A stretch of 40,854 nt of DNA, from positions 1 through 40,854 of the forward strand of contig CAYYTE010000006.1 in assembly GCA_964474685.1 (NCBI GenBank), read 5' to 3'. The notes beneath the pieces are model-generated. The model was not told where the DNA came from. It saw nothing but the letters and a program-made list of their open reading frames with translations, and did not search any database. The translations under genes were made by a program, and so were the position numbers. Numbering within the stretch: the first letter of the stretch is position 1; each line of letters starts with the position of its first letter. Positions 35,201 to 39,497 of the stretch are shown here, one piece after another. This stretch comes from UBA1737 sp964474685 (lineage in GTDB: Bacteria > Bacillota_I > Bacilli_A > ML615J-28 > CAG-313).

Positions 35201-37273
35201 GTTAGTGTTGGCATGGAAGATTGGGCAAGTGATTGGTTGAAGAACCAATTAAGTGATTCTAATGGTACTCATGTTGGCGATAAAGCTGAATGGACTGCTG
35301 AAATTCCAGTTCTATCGAAACTAATCACCACTGCGACTTTTGTAGGTCTAACTTCTGGAACAATTAATTTTGAAACTATTGCCTTAGGACAAACTTATGC
35401 GGGAGATCTTGAGGACAACTTTACAACAGACAATATTGGTTTGAAACAAGTATTCTTGTTAATTAATAAATCTAAATCATTAAAGATTTCTCAATTAGAG
35501 GTTGTGCTTTCTGATTATGTTTCAACGAATATGAATTATAAGATTGGTACTATGGGTTTAGCAAATGAAGCTAGCTGGAACGATGAGATTGATTATTTAA
35601 TTAATGCAATTGATATTTTAAGAACAGCTAATTTATTTGATTCTACATTAGATCCTGCGGATACTTTATGTGGTTTACCTTCTAGTAATATTCAAGATAT
35701 TTTATATTCAATTAACGAATCTATTCTATTAAGACAAATGCTTGCAGATATTACATATGGTGCTTTAGTTAGTGGTGGTATGGAAAATTGGGCAAGTGAT
35801 TGGTTGGAGAATCAATTATCAGATGTAAATGGTCCACATGTTGGTACTTATTCTGAGTGGCATGGTGAAATTCTTTATCTTGCTAACTTAATTGCTGCAA
35901 CAAATGCTTTAGGACTTAACAATGCGGCTATTGATTATAAGACTATTAATTTAGGGTTATCTTATACTGGTGATTTAGAAGACAACTTTACTACAACGAA
36001 TATTGGTTTAAAACAAGTATTATCATTAATTGTTTTAACTTCATCATTAAAAATTGAACAATTAGAAACCGAATTAGGTACTTATATTCAAACGTCTACC
36101 GGTTATACAATTAGTTCTATTGCTGGTGCTAGTGATACTGAATGGTTATCTGAAATTTCAGCAATCATTGAAGTATTAGATGATTTAAGACATTATAACT
36201 TACTTGATGGAACTACTGTTGAAACTTTAAATTCATTAACAAGTCCTCAAATCAGCGAAGTTCTAAGTTCTTACAACAATTCTAGGTTATTTAGATCAAT
36301 TTTACCTTCCATGGTAAATGACGCAATTATTTCTGCGAATATGGATGCTTGGGTTGATCCTTGGTTAACAAATCAAATCGGTGGAACAATTGAATCAAAA
36401 GAAAACTGGGCTGCTGAGATGATTAATCTTGCTACTATTATTGACATTGGAAGTGACTTAGCATTAAATTCCCTTGATATAGCTACTATGACAGATTCGA
36501 CTATTACTTCATTGAATATCGTATTAAAATCTGTTGCAGCATCAAAGATTTTCAAAATAACTCCACTAGTTACTTTGATAAGTGATCATTTAACTACTAT
36601 GGGTGTTGCAGGTGTTACTTTACATGAAGCAGATGTAACCAACTGGGATACTGAAATTGAATTATTATTTGGTACTGGTGGTCTTATTAAAGATGTTAAG
36701 AATGTTGCATTTGATGCCTCTGTATTTACAGACACTACAAAACGTGGCAATCTTGCGACTGTGCTTAATAAAATGGATACTTCTCAATTATTAAGTGGTA
36801 CAGTTAACAGCATGCTTAGAGCAGCTGTAGCAAACTCTGATTATTCTTCATTATTACCTGATACTTATTTGACAGACACTTTACTTGATACGGTTACAGA
36901 TTGGGATTTAGAACTTAATGCGATTGGATCATTTAACCCATTAGGTCTTCAAACCGCCGCAACTTTCGGATTGATGTCAAATTCTAAGATTATGAAAGAT
37001 ATGAGAGATACCGCCATTAATGCATATCTAGTTGTTGAACTATTTGCAGATACAGGAAAAACACTTTATTCCTTCGTTGTTATCACTGATGAGATGGTTG
37101 ATGCAGTTTCTTCTAGAGATTGGACAACAGAAATTAACAGTATTACTCAACAGGAAACATTAATGAGTGAAAATACTGCATATCGAGTAAATGATGCTCA
37201 TGATCTTTATGATTCAAATCACTATTTAATGGCCTATGTTACTGCCGCAATTAAAACTCAATATGGGTATTAA
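20240..37273 (+). CDS. Giant CvpA-headed surface repeat protein (5,677 aa)
   Basis: One uninterrupted 17-kb frame, product near 620 kDa, function unknown. Membrane helices lie at about 4-25, 35-52, 120-149 and 213-237. GFLGGLKREL after helix 1 matches the CvpA G-F-x-x-G-x-x-R-E-L pattern. Cytoplasmic loops are basic (KREL; RSNRKKKK; KGKQR), so everything after about residue 240 should be extracytoplasmic. An Asn/Gln/Ser linker leads into more than 5,400 residues of helical repeats. A W-x-x-E motif recurs over 20 times (Trp codons include 21449, 21695, 22247, 25649, 26771, 27344, 30158, 33860, 35012, 35291). No LPxTG, LysM, SLH or C-terminal membrane anchor is seen; the N-terminal domain must be the anchor. 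ATG 20240 is preferred to GTG 20231 because the ribosome site (20227-20234) overlaps GTG. Codons CGT and TTC are frequent. It could be an adhesin, stalk or envelope scaffold (inference). Confidence 0.9.
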   Translation: MDFNLILLVAGLGLLFLIILCALWGFLGGLKRELRCIAVLLVLLVLAWLIFGDPKMILNMKGSLVTTISGMLNVTPQAGSSLWDVILVFGQGIIPNGAEILVEGTETYTLFFEVVSGLLRFVGLASATIATFVIALIVRLITHIVELIIRSNRKKKKAAEPATQEVAETSKQADSSVLISEGKGGMADSVVSIKKQDVPERIKGKQRWWGALASSLKGAFVVVLLMAPISGICSVLSEISPASRAAISDAIEGSGENRNQGNQQMATSNSNGFSMDVIWNFVDSYESSALGKTIDCSKYFFKKSFSQMFFNSALKIETKNDNIVVSDELKVFIDAINKLEGNFDYKNLTTAQLNGALDALKSSKLLVEVFPVAIEVADSIDKVESVLVESDSENDFLRLRYNDWATDLPIILDAVKYCYQLNLFDKDFNYLTMDPTILKQITNLLTDTSFVNQVLPIAIQAGVHLPQVEELVGKLEKNPDVTGIEWKKELATLVDCYQSFQELGITSLSGFDFKAFLKEQLATDESVDKLVKVLNKATDLKLLNQVVLPLGVQFGLKNDAISKQLEAANQIDTFKQLKTIDLSGDLKKCLNVAKELLKLVDVESILNGASITDAIDLFKLDESTLRKVANALGTTTFLPKLATIGANVGLLSTSKIGITVNDLDLSNYDWVVELNKIVDIYVEFKKLGFTSIKDIQDLTGSKEVALPLINDLFNDETKYAALQNIVNYLAETQTFSGNAGKILANYLENFLKSKDMQISDFGQGVDFTAITSEEWKEDLNAVLDSAKLAAGINAFEMIFSIGNIANVDISSAKATSSMKAIVSHLLTLNLLGNDETKSTYALAGLTVFGFLTKDNLIDLSNVIWDNEVTTINSIIDLYLQMTGCEGFDVLHLGDNYEALLENDVFLDLVVDALDRLVDSNLTLDLLPTIIDKYVLPKLDEVDDDNIGKDVIDNLTSEEMIKEVSKLIDAVKAAVRLGVLKFASSKDIRSIDLKNTEDMQLIVETIFDSKFIKNHEGKIIRIILRLTNLLQLERGALEGIDYSNEKEILVSFIQQLSPVLKSEDLTLIDENGQFYFDKEFFANNDNSNMVIGALETLLGKYQDETTKGSNLVPALLPEILKEYVTLDKFPIDTLEGQVALLLFIELNPYEMTGEALADDITSIVYIAKQAVAMGGLKYLADENVDLYEDIDELNLIIDAFSGLNVIQGHSEYVFAVLVGYISAKFGIEFSVDPTEMKVDWAKDKDNIKKVLNDIIILLHDNKLSKVKAIKALITSIKYTNSNNDIESLKGIIAQYITNANVTRLLDIVDEAVKIECLDSVIIVAAQLGIYYLNEYGINLSELLGYVDDKELIDDVHTILDTLKMVVNETEILNYYHHNFSEPDAIPSEEVILKIVDNIWNLNLIQGNQAYIVNRVLKFVLYNSKILSAEELYPTLVDYDKEYEVLKQLISWAYKVLVTNNLTNVQQIYRLINDTWYTNYVDFINDGNGYLISELLPILANSQFVKNASTQLLSYGVEKLASTVDLSFLKDVTSDELMEDIRTLSPIIKKAVDFGVMDVITVQRLNSIDTNLLGDIVEDLQGLNLVSKHFDKLLSAGCKVGFEKISLLKDFSVTDSDFAGVEASKELGLLAECIRDLGPILSHSNLISLTDVLLFVENKDFLNGAFLDETNTNALIGIAEKLLQSKIIIPLATQLVSLGIDILNNAGYDISFVEGKLTSQQVIDDLYTLLYMARRAVDFGVLDMIFYQKSKEFEALPLTDIVGKLEELNIYTLCRNGWIDFAIKVLNEKKNLGLEVTSADFASVNWENDNKLLQQSIELIVEFTRVSSLDTYERVLEFVKNKEYNDRSFYVENRATAALDVVDSLANIQFVGVLLPTALTKGVDLAVSKGLDISFVKESASDSALLASDIHTIVRMARSAINYGVIDFVQWGDMSIYKKEDLLAIVKELRNLNLLTSCEKEWMSFATNYVLKLAKLTNVVVATPSMFESVDFAKDNVLLQSVVSQVIELLVTSDLSTYSSIKSFIDNKGYNDKEFFNQYKVNRMLHIVDTAIDINTLNVLSTEFFNWGIDLVISKYQATIDFVKEENLTDAELVSDVHTLVRMGLSAVNAGVVDYYQTSDMELTSDTATYINEIIAEINSLNIITKGMNDWMVYATNFVSKNFLKYYVYATEDTYEGVDWTAENANFQLIVTKLVQTINSIEYNSSSVDSIKELLAFVQDSQALANLNTYTETVAFNALGALDSIGDMQVVSANAKGLIKYGVKFAKDKGYDLTFIKDENLTGAELCQDIHKLVEIGRFAISFGALELAQTGNIGEMNFAALDSLVASIQKLNIVSKDNAGFATFIANLGVTKFFKDDKVYTVEDYQGIDWALENQLLRDAISEIHQGLLIRGITSLNGTIDYFKSSLTKEKISSELLSWVADILEPIANIKSIQVGYPVLARYGMKIATEKGYEVSFVLDGLTDEQISVALSQDLLSLVEVLRDAATFEVVEFVFQDGSLNYDEWAKLNDLVDRVLSLKILAHDDAQNKLIVYAMEKFGNIDTTGVDMSEVNWKQIRGGRKTENEIASIQSLLSEAKTFLQRHNLNTLQEIKSFDYKSLVKVDATTNLDLTSIANILDILADDALVSAVEFAVSKKFFSDPSIVRLAGLHEIYTSSDEITYDLHSLANAIQAVINLDVNSWLNEKALYPFDKAKDLCDIVNNILGLFYFNNENRIHTLLSMITVEGTNLGDLNTKNINLKIDAAKLCEMILDLTYIAQDSGFPIKSSEDLNQITISFSWLFSANIFNKLLDAIQSLMETTTYKETGGAILLCVIPVLKGTLPEIYEALDVENLTAEQMADDLKSLQNAFDVIVALDIPSVISSKNYVTEEVKKAILDVLTNVKGLNLLSGDRYANLLNAVYNKFVAGKTILNHEFSEGDFAFNDIIFSDEVTSIQSIVEKCYQVLKNLNVTTEDDVLALKDKVANYTSIVDTLATGDNLQQLLNIVNTLVSMKLVSQNSLALYNAFLYPMLQGKVDEAFINVSNYPDVESFTQDLYKLVEIGFDLDALSILDILQNNTIIYEQVDDLRALLNDVVDLNYIHYNLQAILAKYGFDTVIVDNLSLVEDVQFIIEAYKSLVPALNDPLNPYKTINSFKDNKFSWNLVKELVTKYKYNAVYAAEELVLTSIATVVGKPLAVKVINSLTTTNPKLSDLFATLAINDTSDADFKATIIVLAKELRRAVDLGLVEAIDSKDFVLVGLALETLHVDGVYTSNGDYALRSEIVNKLINEVVHTPVINGKLTDLLQNVFTMLDIDVNVADVDLTQINWEEDLPKIYQAITYLSEGLLNIEVETLKDAKETFKFKDAEAVKSYIASLANHKEGVSTLIDAMSQIVSTTLYSQSILPLIYKYVKPSLTKLPTFVNFDSYTTTTISEDSLAIAQSLRAAVGIEGLGFFQDFYKGEQNYAIDFSKEEISFILDKVLTLNFVKDNEKPLLIYALGLAKQYLTSTPEDLSEIIDLQADVPSIINFYKALAVEVLIPSTLDYALQFNSAAAILSNDAALAGFSLALKKLEGTTISKVLIQEGYAFTSKTIQPKNALLAGSITSVNYTDADYIQDLGAISDILYQLSKIEFVGILKKTSGGLLDAVANSAILSAVEKLAFVSLNKADLLAGALNLAGCKLVQSYDVEGVDLTTEFTMLKQINEEFVNLLAENEIVSIRGLVQFFTQNKFKQKRYYTDSNLDKLGSIVITLAGSSILENTGVKVLKHFAAMPQFSGKLSGINNILKLNRYTDESITQDLKVIGTLIKDAASIGVMPFVTNINSEFNATVATDAMNVFFNDMKDSNFLSLYAGELINVFLSAYNIPTTNIDYKTLDWSLEVDSVKNIIVPALVLLNEADVFTIPQLKTFIKSFTGLNANALIKKVAQTLKTVNGEYILQAIDGVASSNLADQLSLAVYNRIQPKLVNKLGAFFDLTDYTLEMITQDMNKVATIARNLYNSGIHHSILESAEINDNCVPFIQDVIRDVASLNVLELKLVDLPSFLGKLVPSIDFSTLDLSTVDLQADGEKIADLVQQYVNVVRITDNLKFKLPMLGNTALADNAVAVYDGILPTSIIQSVFPWAYNTFAKKFVNKVASLVKGHSLISTNEDVMGLAEDISTALHSMINMGVFSNSGIDFTKTMEAKNIVNVFFNSIQTASKFKNFVYYIVNRVNYIGIVPFTYEGIDSKTEITAINSLIKSVSSAATTCSALFAGDYGQIANADVQQALTDVVSKAVDSTIVGQLVLPVLSGASKFITHKYYTIDLFENVTNETLVSNILPDVYKFVEYASTLGVFTNNINFADVDTMKKIVSLVVNSSLTKDYCDDLVYFGLEAGLQIDDSVIDLSSVVFTDEEIYINNFLTAAQDALTLEGIDFKNLATLKNDAFLSKISDAFPNLNSSKLLKAIIKPVLQKLVAKIPDAQAELRAFIQDRFADSLYDSDAIMEDYGSIEGLLNDISNAGFFTYGMDNFKEFKFDAVQSLIGRVFNLRLVLNHEAYFMTSVKGLIPFIKDQTIDFTLVTNWSNEVSSLINTVGSLGKLLKNADFDFNNLTIEMVTKATVKPDLIDAIDKASSSEILAQIIPTLYNDKVAPLVDAQLDGISTVIDFTDPTFTSDKWAAEFDRLLSVGTIVITTPITVQSVIDALKLIFGYTNESDIHISGFYSIQTEAKYKEFFDLITSSSMFTLPDSIIIDSSKVSADGAWSWTKEIDTILAMFKSLGAFEPLTTPLANVDLNSIYESLEFNAINATLNNMNEARSIRSSLVIFIVNAINANSSLGSDMSLAKFESDWFKEQYTVTAGVTSVTTMKSVSEWTPVLSSLARLMSTAFKLDLMNGLDFKTCELGLSYVGDLDSGFTTDNVGLMQALQLINICKLFDIVQLETVLKNYVLTNMGYQTGTMGTATEVQWNEEIVYLTLAIDVLRSNGLFGATNPADILSSLSVASIENILNSINNSVLLRQMLADITYDALVSVGMEDWASDWLKNQLSDSNGTHVGDKAEWTAEIPVLSKLITTATFVGLTSGTINFETIALGQTYAGDLEDNFTTDNIGLKQVFLLINKSKSLKISQLEVVLSDYVSTNMNYKIGTMGLANEASWNDEIDYLINAIDILRTANLFDSTLDPADTLCGLPSSNIQDILYSINESILLRQMLADITYGALVSGGMENWASDWLENQLSDVNGPHVGTYSEWHGEILYLANLIAATNALGLNNAAIDYKTINLGLSYTGDLEDNFTTTNIGLKQVLSLIVLTSSLKIEQLETELGTYIQTSTGYTISSIAGASDTEWLSEISAIIEVLDDLRHYNLLDGTTVETLNSLTSPQISEVLSSYNNSRLFRSILPSMVNDAIISANMDAWVDPWLTNQIGGTIESKENWAAEMINLATIIDIGSDLALNSLDIATMTDSTITSLNIVLKSVAASKIFKITPLVTLISDHLTTMGVAGVTLHEADVTNWDTEIELLFGTGGLIKDVKNVAFDASVFTDTTKRGNLATVLNKMDTSQLLSGTVNSMLRAAVANSDYSSLLPDTYLTDTLLDTVTDWDLELNAIGSFNPLGLQTAATFGLMSNSKIMKDMRDTAINAYLVVELFADTGKTLYSFVVITDEMVDAVSSRDWTTEINSITQQETLMSENTAYRVNDAHDLYDSNHYLMAYVTAAIKTQYGY
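23360..27892 (+). repeat. Middle repeat array of the giant gene, period about 183-198 residues
   Basis: Equivalent positions of the W-x-x-E helix (Trp, or Tyr/Ala/Phe in decayed copies) fall at codons 23360, 23954, 24548, 25100, 25649, 26207, 26771, 27344 and 27893: steps of 198, 198, 184, 183, 186, 188, 191 and 183 residues. A second motif, D-[IL]-H-[TK]-L-V-x-x-x-x-x-A, has its Asp at 25406, 25958, 26519, 27098 and 27656, in the same phase. A third, L-N-[IL]-[VL] before an aromatic helix, completes each unit. Confidence 0.8.
35132..35253 (+). repeat. DNA-level direct repeat, copy 1
   Basis: Closely matches 35699-35820 at an offset of 567 bases (189 codons), including a 31-base identical run at 35157-35187. 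Confidence 0.85.
35699..35820 (+). repeat. DNA-level direct repeat, copy 2
   Basis: Partner of 35132-35253; the identical run is 35724-35754. Similarity at silent sites shows a recent in-frame duplication. Confidence 0.85.
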
Positions 37274-37282
37274 TTATTAGTC

Positions 37283-37324
37283 AATAGTCCTTTGGTAGAT
37301 TCGTCTACTGAAGGACTATTTTTT
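37283..37324 (+). terminator. Strong terminator of the giant gene
   Basis: 17-base stem from 37283-37299 with 37304-37320 (two G-T pairs) capped by a TTCG tetraloop at 37300-37303, then six Ts. The gene is thus its own transcription unit. Confidence 0.93.
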
Positions 37325-37342
37325 ATTTTCAGTACGTTCTAT

Positions 37343-37371
37343 TTGACATTTCGACTTCATTTTGATATACT
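37343..37371 (+). promoter_or_regulatory. rpmE promoter
   Basis: Consensus -35 TTGACA (37343-37348), 17-base spacer, extended -10 TGaTATACT (37363-37371). The strongest promoter match in the window. Confidence 0.85.
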
Positions 37372-37382
37372 ATGATAGTATA
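37366..37382. promoter_or_regulatory. Palindrome over the -10 and start site of rpmE
   Basis: TATACTA-TGA-TAGTATA, perfect 7-base arms with a 3-base spacer. It starts with the -10 hexamer itself and runs to about +1, a typical repressor position. It does not resemble the published Bacillus Zur box closely. Confidence 0.45.
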
Positions 37383-37391
37383 AAAATCTTA

Positions 37392-37420
37392 CTATGGTTA
37401 CGAATGATACAAAACCATGG
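37392..37420 (+). promoter_or_regulatory. Candidate leader hairpin of rpmE
   Basis: CTATGGTT (37392-37399) pairs with AACCATGG (37413-37420; one T-G pair) around a 13-base loop, ending just before the ribosome site GGAAGGAG (37422-37429). L31 leader RNAs that bind their own product are known in Firmicutes; whether this is one needs a covariance search. Confidence 0.4.
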
Positions 37421-37435
37421 CGGAAGGAGAAAAAA

Positions 37436-37657
37436 ATGAAAAAAGGAATTCATCCAGAGTATTACAAAACTACTGTTGTATGTGTATCTTGTGGTGCTAC
37501 TTTTGAAACTGGTTCAACTAAGAAAGATATTCGTGTTGATACTTGTTCAAAATGCCATCCATTCTATACAGGTGAGCAGAAGTTTATTCAAGCGGCGGGA
37601 AGAGTCGATCGTTTCAATAAAAGGGTTGCTAAAGCACAACCTAAGACAGAAAAGTAA
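37436..37657 (+). CDS. rpmE: Ribosomal protein L31, zinc-binding type
   Basis: 50S subunit protein at the central protuberance that bridges to the 30S. The protein is 73 aa. It starts MKKGIHPEYYKT, the conserved beginning, and has four cysteines in CVSC and CSKC with CSKCHPFYTG, so it is the zinc-containing (C+) form. ATG 37436 has GGAAGGAG 6 bases upstream; the frame is open further upstream but has no ribosome site there. The C-terminal GRVDRFNKRV is as expected. The promoter is strong, with a possible operator and leader hairpin; a terminator follows, with the ABC-F gene 50 bases after the stop. Confidence 0.97.
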   Translation: MKKGIHPEYYKTTVVCVSCGATFETGSTKKDIRVDTCSKCHPFYTGEQKFIQAAGRVDRFNKRVAKAQPKTEK

Positions 37658-37661
37658 AATT

Positions 37662-37687
37662 AGCCTCCGGATTGGAGGCTTTTTTTT
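37662..37687 (+). terminator. Terminator after rpmE
   Basis: AGCCTCC (37662-37668) pairs with GGAGGCT (37674-37680), 5-base loop, then a T run. It ends only 20 bases before the ABC-F start and no promoter fits between, so some read-through is likely to feed the downstream genes. Confidence 0.88.
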
Positions 37688-37707
37688 AAATTAAAGGAGG
37701 AAGTTAA

Positions 37708-39483
37708 GTGATAATATCCGGAAAAGAAATATGTCAAACCTATGGCACAAAGATTCTTTTTGATGGGCTTTCTTTTGTTGTAGAACAAAATGATAAGATT
37801 GGCATTCTAGGAGTGAATGGTAGTGGCAAGACGACCTTCTTAAAAGCTATTGTTGGATTAACTCACTTAGACAAGGGCATAATTTATAGAGAGCCGAATC
37901 TTACAATTTCCTATTTACCACAAAATCCTGTATTTAAAGATACTCTTAGTTTCAAAGAAGCTGTTAAAGAAAAATGTAATAAATCACCGGATTATGAAAT
38001 TGAAGCAATGCTCAATCGGTTTGGATTAACAAACTATGATAAGCAAGTTAGTGGTGCTTCTGGTGGAGAGTTAAAAAGATTAGCTTTGGTAATATCTCTT
38101 TTAATTAAAAGTGATGTTTTAGTTTTGGATGAACCGACCAATCATTTAGATATCTGGATGATAGCTTATTTAGAAAACTTTTTGAAAAAATATACAAAAA
38201 CCCTAATTCTAGTTACCCATGATAGGTACTTTCTAGAAAGGGTAACTGACACCATATGGGAATTTGATTACCACGTTTTACAAGTTTATAATGGGAACTT
38301 TAAATCTTATCTACAAGAAAAGATTCTTAGGATGAATGATAAAATTGCAAACTATAGAAAGATGCAATCCTTACTTAAAAAGGAAGCCATCTGGGCTGCA
38401 TTGAACCCCCAAGCACGAAGTACAAAGTCAGTTGAAAGAACTGCTCGTTTTAATCAATTGGAACAAGATACTTCAACTTTGAATAAAATGATTCATGAAA
38501 GGGATAGTAAGATCCAATTTTCTTCCTCAACTTCCTATTTAGGGAAAAAGGTTTTAGAAATAGATAATCTTTCTATGACAATTGAAAATAAAGTATTATT
38601 TAAAGATTTTAATTATTTTATGAAAAGATATGACCGAGTTGGCATAGTTGGAAAAAATGGATGTGGGAAATCTACATTATTTCGTCTAATTATTAAAGAC
38701 ATTACTCCAGATACTGGTACTATTGTTATTGGTGATACCGTAAAAATTGGCTATTTTTCTCAGAATGCCTTAGAGATGGACAATAACGAATTAATAATCG
38801 ATTATATTAAAGACTTCGGGGAGTATGTAGATACTATCGATGGGAGGATAAGTGCATCGCAACTTCTTGAAAATTACTTATTTCCCGCATCTCTTCAACA
38901 TCAATTAATAAAGACCTTATCAGGTGGTGAAAAAAGAAGATTACAACTCGTAGCTTTACTCATTCAATCGCCGAATGTATTATTACTGGATGAACCTACA
39001 AATGACTTGGATATTGAGACAATTGAAATCCTTGAAAATTATTTGGAATCTTTTAAGGGCGCTGTTATGGTTGTGAGTCACGATCGATATTTTCTTGATA
39101 AAGTATGTGATCACTACTTATTGTTTCAAAATGAAACAATTAAAGATTATCAAATGAGTGTGGAAAAATTACTTGCTAATTATACTGAAGAAGTAATTGT
39201 TAAGCCGGTTATAACAAAAACATTAGTAAACATACCTCGTTTTACCTCTCGTGAAAAAAAAGAATATGACAATATGCTCGATTTAATTCAAAAAGAAGAA
39301 GATGACATTGCATCACTAGACAAAGAGATTTCACTAGTTACAACGGACTATCAAAAACTAATGAAACTAAATGAAGAAAAAAAAGAGAAACAAGAAAAAC
39401 TAGACGAAACATTAAAAAGATATATATATTTAGATGGAATAAATGATGCTATTAATGAATATCGTGCAAATAAAAAAGCATGA
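37708..39483 (+). CDS. ABC-F family ATPase (Uup/YfmR-like)
   Basis: Soluble translation-associated ATPase with two ABC domains and no membrane part. The protein is 591 aa. Domain 1 has Walker A GVNGSGKT (35-42), signature SGASGGELKR and Walker B VLVLDEPTNHLD. A charged linker (about 205-265) follows. Domain 2 has GKNGCGKS (315-322), LSGGEKRRLQL and VLLLDEPTNDLD. A C-terminal Lys/Glu coiled coil (about 530-580) is typical of Uup, which helps ribosomes through difficult sequences; antibiotic-resistance ABC-F proteins are the alternative. The start is GTG 37708, with AAAGGAGG (37693-37700) 7 bases upstream. It ends in TGA, overlapped by an ATG of the next reading frame. Confidence 0.92.
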   Translation: MIISGKEICQTYGTKILFDGLSFVVEQNDKIGILGVNGSGKTTFLKAIVGLTHLDKGIIYREPNLTISYLPQNPVFKDTLSFKEAVKEKCNKSPDYEIEAMLNRFGLTNYDKQVSGASGGELKRLALVISLLIKSDVLVLDEPTNHLDIWMIAYLENFLKKYTKTLILVTHDRYFLERVTDTIWEFDYHVLQVYNGNFKSYLQEKILRMNDKIANYRKMQSLLKKEAIWAALNPQARSTKSVERTARFNQLEQDTSTLNKMIHERDSKIQFSSSTSYLGKKVLEIDNLSMTIENKVLFKDFNYFMKRYDRVGIVGKNGCGKSTLFRLIIKDITPDTGTIVIGDTVKIGYFSQNALEMDNNELIIDYIKDFGEYVDTIDGRISASQLLENYLFPASLQHQLIKTLSGGEKRRLQLVALLIQSPNVLLLDEPTNDLDIETIEILENYLESFKGAVMVVSHDRYFLDKVCDHYLLFQNETIKDYQMSVEKLLANYTEEVIVKPVITKTLVNIPRFTSREKKEYDNMLDLIQKEEDDIASLDKEISLVTTDYQKLMKLNEEKKEKQEKLDETLKRYIYLDGINDAINEYRANKKA

Positions 39484-39497
39484 AGAAAGAGGAATAT

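Larger units (their letters stand above)
34406..37123 (+). repeat. C-terminal tandem array of about 94-residue W-x-x-E units
   Basis: Trp codons of the W-x-x-E-[ILV] motif at 34406, 34730, 35012, 35291, 35576, 35858, 36143, 36407, 36644, 36902 and 37121. From 34730 to 36143 the steps are 94, 93, 95, 94 and 95 residues; before this the step is 108 and after it the units shorten to 88, 79, 86 and 73. Alternate units resemble each other most (LLRQML or LFRSIL at 35159, 35726 and 36287), giving doublets of 187-189 residues. Confidence 0.85.

Noticed and set aside
34406..37123. Tandem repeats as a possible CRISPR array or satellite
   Set aside because: The repeats are about 282 bases, in frame, protein-coding and diverged; no short identical repeats with unique spacers.
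20240..37273. Giant non-ribosomal peptide or polyketide synthase as explanation for the 17-kb gene
   Set aside because: No adenylation, condensation, ketosynthase or carrier motifs are present; the repeats are helical with W-x-x-E and follow membrane helices.
37394..37435. Upstream in-frame ATG extending L31 by 14 residues
   Set aside because: No ribosome site; ATG 37436 has GGAAGGAG and begins the conserved L31 N-terminus.
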